The position numbers and the translations under genes are program-made. Below are positions 12,131 to 22,100 of a stretch of DNA of 64,000 nt, one piece after another. Under the pieces are notes generated by a model, which did no database searches, was not told the origin of the DNA, and saw only the letters and a program-made list of their open reading frames with translations. The DNA is from Periplaneta americana. Its lineage: Eukaryota > Arthropoda > Insecta > Blattodea > Blattidae. How positions within the stretch are numbered: position 1 is the stretch's first letter; every line of letters begins with the position of its first letter. The stretch is from positions 28,264,891 through 28,328,890 of the forward strand of contig NC_091127.1 in the NCBI RefSeq assembly GCF_040183065.1, in the 5' to 3' direction.

Positions 12131-12669
12131 GCTAGTCTTCACATATGAGATAATAAAATGACATGATTTAAAAGTGATAAAAATAATAAAATATAAAACT
12201 AAGGTAAAAAGTATTATGAATGTGAAGAGTTGCAAAATTACAGTAATTACATTTATTATATTCCTATTTCTGTTTCACAAAAATATATATATTTCCACCA
12301 TTCAGAAACGTATGTATCATGGTTTGTGTCACGTAATTATTTGAATATTTTCCAAGTTTATATGGTTTTATTATAAATGCCAATGTATTATACGTTGGGT
12401 TGTTTGACAAGGCAGTCATATAGAATGTCAATGTGTATCACAGCAATGTTGGTTTTTAATATGTCTCATTTTTCATGCCACTAAATATGATTTGTATTTT
12501 TAGATATTATGTAGAGAGCACTGATATTGCTGAAATGTACTTCGTATCTGATGATGTTGGCGTAGACCAACGAAAACGTTCATACGTCTTTTAAATAATA
12601 TGTAATGTAAAGGTGTAGCACCTTAAACATATGCTGTGAAGTCAGTGACTGAAATAAATACTTTTAAGC
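11785..12669. mobile_element. Foldback element with ~260-bp inverted arms
   Basis: Arms 11786-12045 and 12411-12668 are inverted and nearly identical, starting CTTAAAAGTATTTATTTCAG. TA dinucleotides flank the ends (11783-11784 and 12670-12671), consistent with Tc1/mariner-type insertion. The spacer holds an (AT)n run at about 12098-12127 and no coding frame. Confidence 0.75.
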
Positions 12670-12671
12670 TA

Positions 12672-13182
12672 TAACATTGAAGAAGACAAGGATATTATTC
12701 ACGTTACATTTAGAAAAAGATCTGAGTCCTTTCTACGTCCTTATATTTCACATCCTTAACTCTAATAGGTCAACATTTATAATCTCTGTGTCATTCGTCA
12801 TTTTACGGTAAATAACCTTTGCGACAACGGGATAAAATTTATCTATTCATCTACAGTTACATTCATTCGTCATTCGATAACATGAACTAGAAATACATGT
12901 GCTACGTCATAGGACGTTTTAAATGATTCTATCAGTTTCTTTATGCTCAAATGTTAAAGTTTCCTGTACTTTTTACAGCCTGTTTTAAAAGTACTTAGTA
13001 TTAAAAAGTAATCGTTCATTAAATGTTATGATCTGATAATTTGGTGATAGAAAAGAAATTATGAAGTAATATGATGGATCTACTTGTGGACAAGATACAT
13101 TTATTTTACCAATTATTTCGATTTGAACTTAACTTTCGCCTCATTTCTCTGCCATTTAATTTCTGAAATAAATACGTCAAAT
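12672..13182. other. No recognisable feature
   Basis: AT-rich sequence without recognisable signals. Confidence 0.5.
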
Positions 13183-13183
13183 C

Positions 13184-13247
<64 letters not shown>

Positions 13248-13690
13248 TTTATTTTAGCTGGCAGAATTAAGGCCGTAAGGCCTTCTCTTCGACTGAACCA
13301 GCAAAAAGTATATATACATAAATATGTATGAACTTACAAAGAATTCAAGAATTTGATTTAGATAACAGCCACATGTATATAAGAGGTATTTACGAATTAA
13401 ACAACAAAATACTATGAACTATTAATTAAACACTGAAATACAAACTTTGTAGCAGAATTAAGCCAAATACATAGAATGTTAATATATTTCAAATAATGTT
13501 AGATAATAGAAAGAGATTATTATGAGACAATTTTGAAAATACAGCACTATCAGGATGCATGTCTAAAGGAAGGAGTAACAATGTAGACAGTGATAGTTTA
13601 AGTCAGTATGATTGGAGTGAAATGCTAAGAAGGTTATCTTTTAAGCTGTTTTTAAAAGTGTTTATTGTCTTATAGCCCCCAATATAGACG
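13183..13690 (-). mobile_element. CR1/L2-like non-LTR element, 3' UTR copy
   Basis: This matches the 3' end of the copy at 42019-43488 in reverse: AGCTTAAAAGATAACCTT, the stretch around TCTCATAATAATC, the AAGGCCTTACGGCCTT hairpin, then an (ATT)n tail at 13183-13244. It retains only the last protein codons. Confidence 0.75.
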
Positions 13691-13855
13691 AACATAGGAA
13701 AGGGAAAAAGGGACGGTGAAAAATATTAAACAAAAAGAGTAGAAATGTAGTCTTAAAGAGAGGTATACAAAATGTTAGAAAAAAAAGTGGGAAGTGGAAG
13801 GGAAGATAATGGGAGAAATGCAGAGAGAAGAGGAAACAAGGATAAGAAAGAGACA
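13691..13855. other. Unassigned purine-rich spacer
   Basis: Purine-rich flank without a recognisable feature. Its end, AGAAAGAGACA, is the target site of the next SINE. Confidence 0.4.
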
Positions 13856-14093
13856 GTCCACACCTGTGGAGTAACGGTTAGCGCGTCTGACCGCGAAACC
13901 AGGTGGCCCGGGTTCGATTCCGGTAGGTACAAGTTACCTGGTTGAGGTTTTTTCCGGGGTTTTCCGGGGTAACTTTTGGTGCTGGATCCCGGACTCATTT
14001 CACCAGCATTATCACTTTCATCTCATTCAGACGCTAAATAACCTGAGATGTTGATAAAGCGTCGTAAAATATCCTACTAAAAATTAAAAAAAA
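13856..14093 (+). mobile_element. tRNA-derived SINE, family B
   Basis: Head GTCCACACCTGTGGAGTAACGG with a B-box-like GGGTTCGATTCC, a body TTACCTGGTTGAGG, and tail GTTGATAAAGCGTCGTAAAAT. It is flanked by the 11-bp TSD AGAAAGAGACA (13845-13855 and 14094-14104). Other family B copies are at 27529, 51824, 59277 and 62610. Confidence 0.88.
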
Positions 14094-14104
14094 AGAAAGA
14101 GACA

Positions 14105-14857
14105 TTGTATTGTTTGTCCCTCTCAATGGGGTTGGCGTCGTTCTGACTGTCATATTATGAGGACAAGGGTAAAATATGTAAGTTCAGTCAAATGGAAGGA
14201 GTAAGTGAATTCCCATTAGTCACTGTAATGAATGAATTACTGCCCTGGACTCTTATAAATTGTGTATTTCAGTGCGTTGTCCATGTAGCCCTGTCTATGG
14301 TTCACTGAGTTACTTCCCCTCCCACCTTAATGGTATTACCGGTTTTTGTGTTTTATCGGTGTTGCCAAACATCATTCCTACACAGTCTGTTATAAAAGTG
14401 TATGCATCCTATGATCTTCAAGTTAGATACTGATGTTTTTTTTTATGTCCCAACGCACTTCGTGTGTCGATGTCTTTATGAATTACGGTGTTAGATACAC
14501 ATATATGCGTGTGTGCGTGCGACGTAGAAATGTAACTTGTGAAGTCAGAGGCTTTGTTCGTAGTTAGCTAAACATTGTAATGAAAGCTTTATAGAAAAGA
14601 CGTTATCTTGACATATTTATGGCAGGAATATGATTTTAATCTCATTATCTTCTTTTCTTATTTTATTTCTCTTCTTTCTAATATACAATAAGCCCTAAAG
14701 GAGTGGTACACCATAATAATTTCTTATAAGCTTATTGTAATCGATAAGTAAGTTATTTATTTTCGAACTACTTTGCACTCCATTCCTCCTTTTTCTCCTC
14801 TTACTGAATAAAATCCGACTACCTGTAAAAAATATTTATATAATTATAAACAGGTTA
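14105..14857. other. No recognisable feature
   Basis: Unique-looking sequence. No coding or repeat signal was recognised. Confidence 0.45.
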
Positions 14858-15111
14858 CATTGAAACCTGTACATTTATCCATATCTTTTATCCCGACAAA
14901 CGAACGGTCTCTCTCTTAGTCTTAATTATTCATATTAAGCGATCACTCAGTAAAATCTGCAGAATTTCACTCTCTATTACTAGGGTCAGGAAGTTCATAC
15001 CCTAAAAATCTACTAAATGTTTATGCAAGTAAGTTGAAACCTGTATATTTATCCATATCTTTTATCCCGACAAACAACCGGTCTCTCTTAGTCTAAACTA
15101 TTCCTATTTGT
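14858..15111. repeat. Satellite-like tandem array, left part (~172-bp unit)
   Basis: Two partial units share TGAAACCTGTACATTTATCC with a ~174-bp offset and CACTCAGTAAAATCTGCAGA. The same unit resumes at 24402-24790, so one array was split by the non-LTR insertion with the Gypsy element inside it. Confidence 0.75.
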
Positions 15112-15322
15112 TGTTTTTAACTTTATTGTCGAAGGCATAATATACGCATAGACATGGTGAAATATATACAATTACAATTTAATTTATAATAAGTCAAATA
15201 TAAAAAACATTATTCATTTCGAGGGCCCATGCGTGCATCCTCAAGATTGTAGGGGCACAATTTTATTAATTTCGTTTTTATATAATTCCTAAATTCGAGA
15301 GAATTTTTTGTATATTTGATGT
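15112..15322 (-). pseudogene. Non-LTR element, 3' part, split by the Gypsy element
   Basis: Minus-strand reading from the Gypsy junction gives the last ~37 codons of an RT protein (KNSLEFRNYIKTKLIKLCPY, stop near 15210) and then a short 3' UTR to about 15112. The upstream half lies at 24047-24390. When the Gypsy element and one ATGT copy are disregarded, the reading frame is in phase across the junction, which confirms the insertion model. Confidence 0.8.
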
Positions 15323-15783
15323 TGAAGCAGTAATTAGGAGAGGGAGAGACCGATTTATTAGGGAAGTGATATCTCCATATTTTTATTACATGTATTCGCG
15401 GGGATGTTCTGGCGACTTCGTTAGAATTAGCTTCCCACACAGGTGTTTCGTCACTTGTCAGCATCGGACAGATTTAGGGCCACCTTGAGCGGGGTTTCGT
15501 ATAGACTCGATGAAGCATAAAGCCGGAGTCGGACTAGACCCGTGGGAAAGATATTGCCAAGCTTGGGTTTTCCAAAGAACGGGTATTCTTGTGAGATATA
15601 CAAACTAACTAGATGCTATGGGAAATCCTAAGTTTAAATTTAGAGATGACATATTTCGCGCCCAATAAGAAGAGATCTTGGTCCAGCTTATGAGGTCACT
15701 TTGGACCAATAGGGAATAGATTTTAGGCCAGTTAGTGACGTAGTTTTTAACCAATAGGATAGTTAGTTTTAGCGTAGGATAGG

Positions 15784-15798
15784 TTTTTATAAATAAGG
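15784..15798 (+). promoter_or_regulatory. LTR TATA box
   Basis: TTTTTATAAATAAGG lies just downstream of two CCAATAGG motifs. Transcription would start about 30 bases on, making everything before it U3. The twin site in the 3' LTR is at 23512-23526. Confidence 0.7.
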
Positions 15799-16091
15799 GT
15801 GACGGGGAGCGGAGATCAAGACGACTACTATTCCGCCGCGGAGCGGAGATCATAAAAACGAGTTCGCATCGTGTCGGCGGCCCTACATACAGGGCAGAAT
15901 AACTACTTCGTTTGGTGTCGACAGGACTACTATTTCGCTTCGTGTCGTAGTGTACTGGACAGAGTATTGAATTTGTAGTATCGGATAGAGCTTATTCAGA
16001 GCCGCCATAGAGTCGATACAAAAGGCGATCAACGATTGAATTATATGTCAGCCGGAAATACATATTCTAGGGTTTACCAAGTGGATAGGAC

Positions 16092-16097
16092 AATAAA
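16092..16097 (+). promoter_or_regulatory. LTR polyadenylation signal
   Basis: AATAAA in the sequence GGACAATAAACTC, followed by a T-rich stretch. The copy in the 3' LTR (23820-23825) would end the genomic RNA. Confidence 0.65.
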
Positions 16098-16319
16098 CTC
16101 ATAGTTTTGAAGTTTACGCTGCCTTTTATTTAAGTAGCCGGCTTGGTATTATTCCCGACACCAACCTATACCACAACCGTACCTCGGCTACCCTGAGTGA
16201 ATTTCACGCAACATCGAGACGCACCCACCCTCAAATGGCGCCCAACGTGTGGTCACAATAACCACTCACCCTCAAATGGCGTCCAACGTGGGAACCCAAT
16301 AACGACATTCACCCACAAA

Positions 16320-16340
16320 TGGCGCTTTCCAACGTGGGGC
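16320..16340 (+). promoter_or_regulatory. Primer binding site, tRNA-Lys-like
   Basis: TGGCGC-TTT-CCAACGTGGGGC starts two bases after the LTR and continues into CTCGAA. Without the TTT it is complementary to the 3' end of a tRNA-Lys(CUU) type, from the CCA through the T arm. The three extra bases are unusual. Cleaner but shorter versions sit inside the LTR end at 16236-16254 and 16277-16293. Confidence 0.7.
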
Positions 16341-16812
16341 TCGAAGGAAGACAGCTGTTCCAGTGACCGGCCCCGGGTGCGAACACAGCACCAAACAACG
16401 CGGAGGACCGGACGGAGCATTTCAGCCCTGCATAGCCGAGGAACGACGCTGGAAGGCGGGAACAGAACCAAGCCATCGCAACATCACGACAACACTAGAG
16501 AAGACAACACGGGGACCACCAGAGAAGGCGACTCGGAGAGGCTGTGGCAAGTATGAATAGAAAACGTATAAATGTGTATATATGCATATGATATTTTGGG
16601 GGAATAATTATAAAGTGTATATGTTTCAATTTCTGGTGTGATATTTTGGGTGTATATATATATGTATTTTTTTTTTGTGTGTGATATTTTGGGGGAAAGA
16701 GTGAAATAAGTGTATTGCGTAATTTGTTGGAAGTGAGCAGAGGGCAAATACAGGCCTAGTTAGATTATTATTGGGAAAGCTAGCGTCGGATAGATGACAG
16801 AGTAGCATATAG
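16341..16812 (+). other. 5' leader of the Gypsy element
   Basis: Untranslated leader. It has three copies of TGATATTTTGGG (16589, 16639, 16682) in its second half and a short open frame at 16363-16560 of unknown relevance. Packaging or dimerisation signals would be expected here, but none can be identified by eye. Confidence 0.5.
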
Positions 16813-19098
16813 ATGATACTACGTAGCCATAGGAGTAAAGTAGTTAGGAAAATACGAGAAAGACGAGAAAATAGAAACAAGGGAACCATGGAGCAAAGGA
16901 AGGACGAGGGAATTATGGAAATTAGGGAGGAGGTCGAGAATAACGCAGGACAAGAAATAGAGGGAGAGCGAACGGTGGAAAAGCAACAGAGTAGAGACAG
17001 CGGCAAAGGGGAAATGACGCTAGAGCAGTTGTGGGAGCAGATGAGACAATTCATGGAAAATAAATTAGACAACAATTCAAGGGAAAGTAGAGAACAGATG
17101 AAACAAATGGAAACTAAACTAGAGAATAACTCAAGGGAAAGTAGAGAGCAGATTCTGAGGGAAAGTAAAGAACAAATAAAACAAATGGAAACTAAATTAG
17201 AAAATGACTCAAGGGAAAGTAGAGAGCAGATTCTGAGGGAAAGTAGAGAACAAATAAAACAAATGGAAAATAGATTGGGGGAAAGTTCGAGAGAGATTAG
17301 AGATCATATTGCAAAATTAGCGGAAAGAGGAAACAAGATGGAGGACAAAATAGAGAAGCTAGAGGGGAAATTAACCGAGAATGGGATCGGAATGGAGAAC
17401 CAATTGAAGATAGCTATGGATAGGATGTCAGAAAGTATGAAGGATTTAGAAGTTAGGGTTAGAGATAGCGCTACGAGAGAGAATAGCGATCTAAAATCAG
17501 CCGTGGAGGAAACGATAGTGGAAAAGGTTCGGGAAATTCAGAATTCGGTGGAAGAGAAAATCGGTGAGATGGATCAGGAAGTGGACGGTCTCAAGCGAGC
17601 CATAAAGAATAAAGAAAGGGCGGATAACGAATGTTTGGAAGAATTAAGAAGTAAACTAAACTCAATAAACGACGTATTAAATGGGGGTAGTCCCGCAAAT
17701 TTAAGCGGACATAGCAGCTCGGACCGTGCAGTTTCTAGACAAGAGGGCACAAGTGAGAGCCCGGCATCAGGTAGCAACATAAATGTAAGACATGTTAACA
17801 ATAGTGTTGGTGAGGAATGTCAGACCTCACGGGATGATGTGCGTAGTGAGTTGATGAATGTAAACGACAAGGCATATTTAGGCCGTCCCCAGTACCCCAC
17901 TCACATTTTGAATGAGATTGGTTACCCTATTTTTGATGAGGTTGAATTTTCAAACCCACATAACTACATAAGTGAGCTAGAAACGTACTTTAGAGTAAGA
18001 GGGGTGCCGGATGACTTAAAAATGACTGTCGTACGAAAGAGCCTAAAGAGCCGACCACTCAACTGGGCGCTAGTGGCCCTAGGGGATAATGTCACTTATG
18101 AGGAATTCAGAGAAAAATTTTCGGAGAGATACTGGGGACAAAGACAACAACAAAGAATTAGGAAGGAAATTAATCAGAGCAGGTTTGACGCGGGAAGAGG
18201 CGTCTCCATGATAGATTATTTTCTTGAACTGGTTAAGAAAGGGAAAAGCCTCAATCCGCCAATACCGGATTCAGAGCTGATCCAAACTGTGATTTCGCAG
18301 TATCCCGAGAACATAAGATATAATCTGATCGTAGCAGGGCCCCGAGACTTCGGGGAAACTATAGATTTATTGACTGCGCTGGATGGTTCGGACGCCACGC
18401 ACTATGAATGTAGTGGACAGGCAGATTATGAACATGGCAAAGGAAAGGGTTCAAGCCCCACCGACCAGAAAGCGGGGAAGGGGGCAAGTACGGCCTTTTC
18501 GTCCCCAAGGACAGGAGCCCAAAATCAGAGTAACTGGGGTGGTGACAGGAGCCCCAACAATGCATATAGTCGGTACCATAATGGCCATAACGGAGGGAAA
18601 AGTCCCAACAGGGAGAGAAGGAGTGACCCGCCCTTTGGGGGTCCTTACAATAATAGTAGGAATAACCAGAGTAGTCATAACAGGATGAGGAACGATCGAG
18701 GAGGTGTTGGTCCCGTGCGTAGGGTTAACCACATACGATGGTACACGGGAAGACAAGAAAATGGAAATAATAGGCTTAGAACCCAACCACACTGGCTTAG
18801 GAACAGAAATTACAGACAGGGATTCTGGCAGCCTAATTTTAGCAGGGGACCGCAAAATCGAGGTGATTGGAGGAGACAGGAGCAGGAGAGAGATAGGCGA
18901 GACGTCCTACAAGAAATGGCCTCACAAGGGTGCAATAGGCCCCCTACACAGTGTAATGTGGGACAAAGTAGGAATAAAGACATGAACGGACGTCAGCAAA
19001 GTCCGGTCAGAATGAATATGGACCGGGAGCCTATAAATTGTAGAAATAGAGACGAGGTAGCAGTGGAACCGACTGCATCACACTCGGGAAACTGCTAG
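16813..19098 (+). CDS. gag: Gag polyprotein of Gypsy element
   Basis: 761 codons; the role is assembly of the retrotransposon particle and RNA binding. Residues ~20-270 are a highly charged coiled coil with three tandem repeats of a SRESREQ...KQMETKLE unit (DNA 17069-17275). Residues ~355-530 form the globular capsid-like region, from LGRPQYPTHILNEIGYP through VVRKSLKSRPLNWALVALG to FREKFSERYWG and PENIRYNLIVAGPRDF. The C-terminus from ~550 is rich in Arg, Gly, Asn and Ser. No CCHC zinc knuckle is visible, so RNA binding probably rests on this basic tail. The start ATG follows a long leader and is the first that opens the frame. The frame ends ...SGNC-stop at 19096-19098, just after the frameshift site. 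Confidence 0.93.
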   Translation: MILRSHRSKVVRKIRERRENRNKGTMEQRKDEGIMEIREEVENNAGQEIEGERTVEKQQSRDSGKGEMTLEQLWEQMRQFMENKLDNNSRESREQMKQMETKLENNSRESREQILRESKEQIKQMETKLENDSRESREQILRESREQIKQMENRLGESSREIRDHIAKLAERGNKMEDKIEKLEGKLTENGIGMENQLKIAMDRMSESMKDLEVRVRDSATRENSDLKSAVEETIVEKVREIQNSVEEKIGEMDQEVDGLKRAIKNKERADNECLEELRSKLNSINDVLNGGSPANLSGHSSSDRAVSRQEGTSESPASGSNINVRHVNNSVGEECQTSRDDVRSELMNVNDKAYLGRPQYPTHILNEIGYPIFDEVEFSNPHNYISELETYFRVRGVPDDLKMTVVRKSLKSRPLNWALVALGDNVTYEEFREKFSERYWGQRQQQRIRKEINQSRFDAGRGVSMIDYFLELVKKGKSLNPPIPDSELIQTVISQYPENIRYNLIVAGPRDFGETIDLLTALDGSDATHYECSGQADYEHGKGKGSSPTDQKAGKGASTAFSSPRTGAQNQSNWGGDRSPNNAYSRYHNGHNGGKSPNRERRSDPPFGGPYNNSRNNQSSHNRMRNDRGGVGPVRRVNHIRWYTGRQENGNNRLRTQPHWLRNRNYRQGFWQPNFSRGPQNRGDWRRQEQERDRRDVLQEMASQGCNRPPTQCNVGQSRNKDMNGRQQSPVRMNMDREPINCRNRDEVAVEPTASHSGNC

Positions 19099-19132
19099 AC
19101 AGAAGTCTCAAGGGTTCGGAGATTTCTGTAGC
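19086..19132 (+). promoter_or_regulatory. Programmed -1 ribosomal frameshift signal
   Basis: The heptamer GGGAAAC (19086-19092) is phased G-GGA-AAC in the gag frame, the canonical X-XXY-YYZ form, and lies three bases before the gag stop. After a 7-base spacer comes a hairpin: CAGAA-G-TCTC (19100-19109), a 9-base loop, and GAGA-T-TTCTG (19119-19128). An optional GCTA/TAGC extension joins 19094-19097 to 19129-19132. The -1 frame is open straight into pol. Confidence 0.82.
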
Positions 19133-22100
19133 TAAGTGCAATAAGTCACTATCAAAAGAATCCACCAACGCGGTAAGCGTAAAGAGACAGAGCGAGATTA
19201 CTAACCCAGAGTTAGAAAGTAATGGGACTTATGTATTGCCTTATATAGATGCCAAAATATTTGGGATAAAGTGTTGTGTGTTGTTGGACTCGGGCTCCAC
19301 AAATAATGTATGCAGCTTGGAATTTTTTCAAAAGGTTAGGGATTCAGGTATAAAACTGCAAACGTTACCCATATGTTCACTGTACTGTGCAGGCGCCCTA
19401 AGCAAGAAGAAGGAAAAGGTAAAATATCAAGTATGGTTCGAGTTAGAGTGCGGAGACGTGAAATTAAATGCTATTTTTCTTGTGATCCAAAGGTTGACTA
19501 CCGACATCATTATTGGAGTAGAAAGCTTCTATGAATGGCACGCGCTATTAGATTTCAGGGAAAACAGACTAGGGGTTACGGCAGGTAACGACAGTGTAGG
19601 CCATGTCCCATTCAGTAGGCATAGCTCTAGACCGGAACTAGACGAAAGGACCGCGGGAGAGATTGAATTACAGGAAGAGTTATTTTTTGTAGAGCACCTC
19701 AAAATTTGTAAGAATGTAATTATAGAGGTCAATCCGTGGGAAGGTAACGAGGTAACTAGGGGAGTGTGTCAAGTAGGCTGCGGAGAATGCGAGTTATGTA
19801 TTGGCGAATTAGTCCAGGCGAGACAAATAGGACGTAATCTCATTAGCGGTAGGGCCAGATATTGTAATGAGATTTCGCTTGGCGATCTTAGGCAGGTAGT
19901 CGCGTCTAACAATAGAAAGACAGGTACTTTCGAAATAGTGAGAGATAAAGTTAACCAGGCACACGGCCTGAGTGAGTGTGAAAGAAAACGCTTAATGGAT
20001 GTTGTAGGTAGCCATTTAAATGTCTTTTCAGACGCGCCGGGTCTGTGTAGAGTGTATACACACAAAATTAAGGTGGTAGGAATGGAGGAATTTCGGCATA
20101 AATGTAGACCCATCCCCCTATCTTTAAGGAATCAGGCAGACGAAGTCATAAATGATATGTTAAAAGACGGAGTTATAGAAGTATCAGACTCGCCTTATGT
20201 AAATGCATTGTGCTGGGTTAGGAAGCCCAATGGAAGCTTAAGAGTAACGATCGATGCCCGACACGTTAACTCGTTTTCAGTTAAAGATAATTTCAGGACG
20301 GAGTCAGTGGACACTTTGTTAGGCCGTATCAGTGACTGTTCTATATTCACTAGTTTAGACTTGACCAGTTCGTATTGGCAGATTCCGCTGGACGAGGACT
20401 CGAGAAAATTCACAGCGTTCCTACATAACGGGAAAGTTTATCAGTATACCCGATGCCCATTCGGCATCGCGAGTTCTGGATCTGCGCTACTAAGGGCACT
20501 TGACATAATTTTTGGTGATTCGACGAAAGGTTTTCTGGCACAGTACATTGACGATTTTCTTATATATGGCAATAATGTTGATAGGCATATTAGAGATATT
20601 GATTTTGTATTGACTAAATTGAGAGAGGCTGGTATGACAGTCAAGCTGGGGAAAACAGCATTTTTTAAAGTTGAAACAGTTTTCCTGGGTTACGTAATTT
20701 CGTCTGACGGAATTAGACCGGACAAAGAGAGAATTCAGAGCATTTCGAGGATCCCGCCGCCGCGGAACCGGAAACAGGTTCGTAGATATCTAGGTATCCT
20801 ACAATACCAGAATCGGTTTCTCGTCAATTATGCTAAGCATGTAGCCCCACTCAGAGCATTGTTGAAGAAGGATACACCCTTCAGGTGGGGGTCGGCAGAG
20901 CAGGAAGCATTCGATCGAACGAAACTGCTTTTCGCCGACTCAATTCTGTTGGAAAGGCCTAACGACAGCCTACCTTTTCAGATTTATACGGATGCGTCTT
21001 CATATGGATATGGAGCAATTCTATGTCAGACAGATGAAGATAACAAGCGACATGTGATTGCCACAGCTTCTAGGGGACTGTCGCGTACCGAAAGCAACGC
21101 ATCAATCACGGAACTAGAGATTTCTGCTGTGTACTTTGCACTACAGAAGTTCCGTCAGTATATCTTTAATAGGCAGATTATCATATTTACTGACCATGTA
21201 AGCCTAGCGTTTCTGAGTAGATGCAAATTGACGAACTCTAGAATATCTAGATATGTGCACGAAATTTTGGCTCATGATGTGACGATTAGACATATTCCGG
21301 GGGCAGACAATATTTTCGGTGATTGTCTCTCTCGTTTGAATTCCAAATCGGGGCTACCGGAAACTATCACCGCCCCCGCGTACGAAATTGCCGTGATGAA
21401 AATTGATTCCACGAGGAATGGAGCTCTGACGGGAAAATTTCGGAGAATTGCAGATTTGCAGCAGGAGGATTCCACGATAAGGGCCTTAATGGACAAAGCT
21501 AGAGAAATCACACAGGTGAAAGATGAAGTGTATGGATTGCGCTCTGGTATCTTGTATAAATTGCATGGTAGGGATATCCAGAAGTGGAAGATATACATAC
21601 CTGCGAGTATGGAGAATGAACTTATAAACAACTTTCACCTATCTATGTGTCACTCTGGGAGTGATAGGATCATTTTAACTATGTCAGAATCATTTTATAT
21701 TAAGCAACTGTCAAAGAAGGTTAGAAGGGTAATATCTCGTTGCGAGGTCTGCCAGAGGGCGAAACCTCTAAATGTAAGGTATGACAATGTACCACAGGTC
21801 ATTATCAGGGGTAAAAAGAATGAACTTGTAGCAGTGGACGAACACGGTCCAATGCCCACATCGTCCTTCGGACACAGGTACATATTTGTTACGTACGATG
21901 TATTCACAAAATTTTTAAAGATTTACCCTTTAAGAAATATCTCTAGTAAATTGTGTGCTGACAAGCTGGTTAGAGAGTACATACCGACTTACGGTCCGGT
22001 AACAGCGGTGCTCAGTGACAATGTGTCGGTACATAAATCGAAAGTGTTTTGCAAAAGGCTGGAAGATGCGGGCGTGAAACTATACAATTGCTCCGCATAC

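Larger units (their letters stand above)
15323..16317 (+). repeat. 5' LTR
   Basis: 995 bp, TG...CA ends. It contains two CCAAT motifs (near 15704 and 15750), a TATA element TTTTTATAAATAAGG at 15784-15798 and a polyadenylation signal at 16092-16097. An 82-codon antisense frame occurs identically in both LTRs and has no recognisable homology. The 3' edge holds two primer-site-like repeats. Confidence 0.95.

Noticed and set aside
14858-15111. Possible CRISPR-like direct repeats
   Set aside because: Period ~172 bp without spacer/repeat structure, in a eukaryotic context; it is a satellite-like array.
15605-15853. 82-codon antisense frame, identical in both LTRs (also 23333-23581)
   Set aside because: Identity is explained by LTR identity; no homology or start context supports a gene.
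16253-17075. Several antisense frames over the Gypsy leader and gag
   Set aside because: They lie opposite gag and leader, with no motifs; shadows of the low-complexity gag sequence.
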